A stretch of 6,514 nucleotides of DNA from NCBI GenBank assembly GCA_012727685.1, contig JAAYGO010000197.1:1-6514 (forward strand). Direction: 5' to 3'. The notes under the pieces were generated by a model. The model ran no database searches and was not told the origin of the DNA. It worked only from the letters and a program-made list of their open reading frames with translations. The DNA is from Bacillota bacterium. Lineage in GTDB: Bacteria > Bacillota > Dethiobacteria > DTU022. Shown here piece by piece: positions 5,901 to 6,514 of this stretch. Position 1 is the first letter of the stretch; each line of letters opens with the position of its first letter. The translations under genes and the position numbers were made by a program.

Positions 5901-6514
5901 CTTTGCGCAGCTTCCGGTAAAGCCGCTCCAGCGAGATGCGCCCCGTTTCAGGGACCAGGTGGAGAAACTCCGCCACAAGCGGCGCTGTCTGCGGGTTGAT
6001 CTCGAGCTGGTAGCCCTGCCCCTTCTTTTTCACCACGCCCAGGGGCGACAGGTAATTTTCGATCACCATCCTGATGCCCCGTTCCAGCCCTTCCCCCTCC
6101 AGCTCCGGGGCGATGAGAATATCGAGGGTACGCTGCATCAGGCTGCCCGTAACCTGCTCGCTTAAGGGGCGGATCTCGTAGTGCCGCGGGAAGCGCTCCT
6201 TTAAAATATCGGAGGCGGCGTGCGCAATGACCTCGGAGAAGGGCAGGTAGCCGAACGAAGCCGGCGCCAGTGTCTGCCCGTCGGCGCGCAGCCGGCCCTC
6301 CAGGTAGAGGCTCCGGAAAATTTCCTTAACCTTTCTTTTCTCATCCGGCAGCAGGGCAGCCAGTTGCCGGGCCACCTGCCGCCCGACGGGGCTGCTGTCG
6401 GCGGTGTATTCTTCGTGCAAGAGCTGGTGGGCATAGGCGCGGCGCAGCAGCTCCTCTTCGGCGGCATTGATCTCCCGGGGCGTCCACAGCGCCAGGGAGC
6501 GGTGCAAAACGGTG
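2938..6514 (-). CDS. Giant PglZ-domain protein with BrxC/PglY (DUF6079)-like N-terminal region, partial
   Basis: The frame is open to the right edge, so the true start lies outside. The first possible start, a TTG at 6507, is probably an internal Leu; residues are counted from it (1189 to the stop). The C-terminal ~190 residues form a PglZ domain of the alkaline phosphatase superfamily. They contain DGARLDIWD (D1011), PTVTE (T1047, likely nucleophile), D1107-EKI-H1111, ADHGF (D1150, H1151) and HGGDTFFE (H1171), a complete two-metal set. PglZ is a core protein of BREX/Pgl phage defence. Residues 1-660 are mostly helical, with a charged probable coiled coil (403-450) and ECRAADELLLAERPACSCGF (C506, C520, C522). 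From memory this resembles the region after the P-loop in DUF6079/PglY/BrxC ATPases. No Walker motif is visible here, so any ATPase would lie upstream. Low-complexity linkers (about 672-693 and 733-749) separate the halves. It ends its operon and converges on fba. The PglZ call is strong; the N-terminal relationship is tentative. Confidence 0.85.
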   Translation of the reverse strand, partial: TVLHRSLALWTPREINAAEEELLRRAYAHQLLHEEYTADSSPVGRQVARQLAALLPDEKRKVKEIFRSLYLEGRLRADGQTLAPASFGYLPFSEVIAHAASDILKERFPRHYEIRPLSEQVTGSLMQRTLDILIAPELEGEGLERGIRMVIENYLSPLGVVKKKGQGYQLEINPQTAPLVAEFLHLVPETGRISLERLYRKLRKGPFGLSEAGFQALGMAAILSGAVSAYQGGKRLAPSQVNFYRFWNMDEIGPGTLIRPELQKVLAELPFLPPRLRRSPLTFAAQQQAWEAVITFKVEWSGKAAEIKNRIERLREHPLFTAVNWDKLEKTAGRFLSFLEEIKTSYASREGLERFLAACQAAPLISADWNRLAAFYDFLHGDLLEIMRLGHYLKDEALVIPEGERYQSLRRRYRLLTELLAEEALLWEEKYRERLKREFKYFQDEYISLYRAEHDGAVGSGRMKPYRALMETGAYRLLELLGRINTVVVPDDLVAVNRRLALPLEKECRAADELLLAERPACSCGFRLGETVALPEIAELEEQILRGIKAYLAALQDPAFRPKIAAHAEHLELIGRRQEAAPLRELLQLDAAAPPLELVPALSALFNRNTTGQINRALTGDAMIAERAVEDLQELLAGRVFNAAQLEGLFREWLSGGEGKVPEYVRVIRRQGPVLRDHAGGAEPGRPDLAAGPEAEPHAYLEEKFPRLLPLAGDLKAERLYALALLWGWLKYHRLGVGGSGAGAGGDAGAALEQLLAGLPEAGAAGWGEYRDALVALGESLLAERGALPASFLERAAAAAEALLPASQLLEFYFRYADAPHRFDSLLELLLDEPYFPAVSREIAGKLAIQIAAEDSGPQLSVMAGTLREALKAISREDLSLIAAHREEKSAYLQSLLALAECHLILNDTGRVAEAPPGDDKGWERFYRLLAPFELLLERLAAAPAQRLVPEVTVLRWRRRYAALLEPLGEAFAGYLAQEPPSRRMTLAQLFRQLPLWAGREGAGRGVYLALLDGARLDIWDALLEKALAERGFQVLREGFLWAALPTVTEEQLQPLKEEGLLGHLLNMDEHLVAELISDPAAFLEAVDNRRLRPEREGPLQALKFNFVDEKIHLSRDPLPVLLEELLLQSQQKIQPLLDCLPTGSLLLLAADHGFKTNLYHNKSNKEDPLYLHGGDTFFEVLAPWILLKKY

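Noticed and set aside
6505..6507. TTG at 6507 as the real start of the PglZ-domain protein
   Set aside because: The frame stays open to the window edge, and too few bases remain to see a ribosome binding site. The residues before it (Thr-Val) continue naturally into Leu-His-Arg, so the start is most likely off the window.

Overview
The window looks like a stretch of a fairly GC-rich, spore-forming Firmicute of the class Clostridia (Peptococcaceae, Moorella or Pelotomaculum-like). This is an inference. It rests on strong AGGAGG-type ribosome binding sites, a LysM protein with no signal peptide and CPNGFLYTIQPGDT-type repeats, a pyrophosphate-type phosphofructokinase next to a class II aldolase, and a GGGGACGGTTCTCC palindrome of a kind I associate with such genomes. 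No rRNA, tRNA, CRISPR array or transposase gene is visible.

Layout. (i) Positions 1-347, minus strand: the start of a gene for a tandem LysM protein that runs off the left edge. (ii) 348-675: a 328-bp divergent intergenic region with one good sigma-A-type promoter (524-553) and a possible second one nearer the next gene. (iii) 676-2835, plus strand: a two-gene glycolysis/gluconeogenesis operon, a PPi-type 6-phosphofructokinase followed 42 bp later by class II fructose-bisphosphate aldolase. Together they interconvert fructose 6-phosphate and the triose phosphates, and both steps should be reversible. (iv) 2836-2937: a 102-bp gap between converging genes, holding a perfect 26-bp inverted repeat and three copies of CTTGGTTTGCC. 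(v) 2938-6514, minus strand: one open frame of at least 1191 codons, cut by the right edge. Its C-terminus is a PglZ-type alkaline-phosphatase-superfamily domain with all seven expected metal and nucleophile positions. The rest is a long helical region that I think resembles the part after the P-loop in the BrxC/PglY (DUF6079-like) phage-defence ATPases.

The main point of interest is the last gene. PglZ is normally a separate protein in BREX/Pgl phage-defence systems. Here it is the C-terminal domain of a very large polypeptide, at the end of what may be a defence operon that lies mostly outside the window. The palindromic element marks the boundary between that operon and the housekeeping sugar-phosphate genes.
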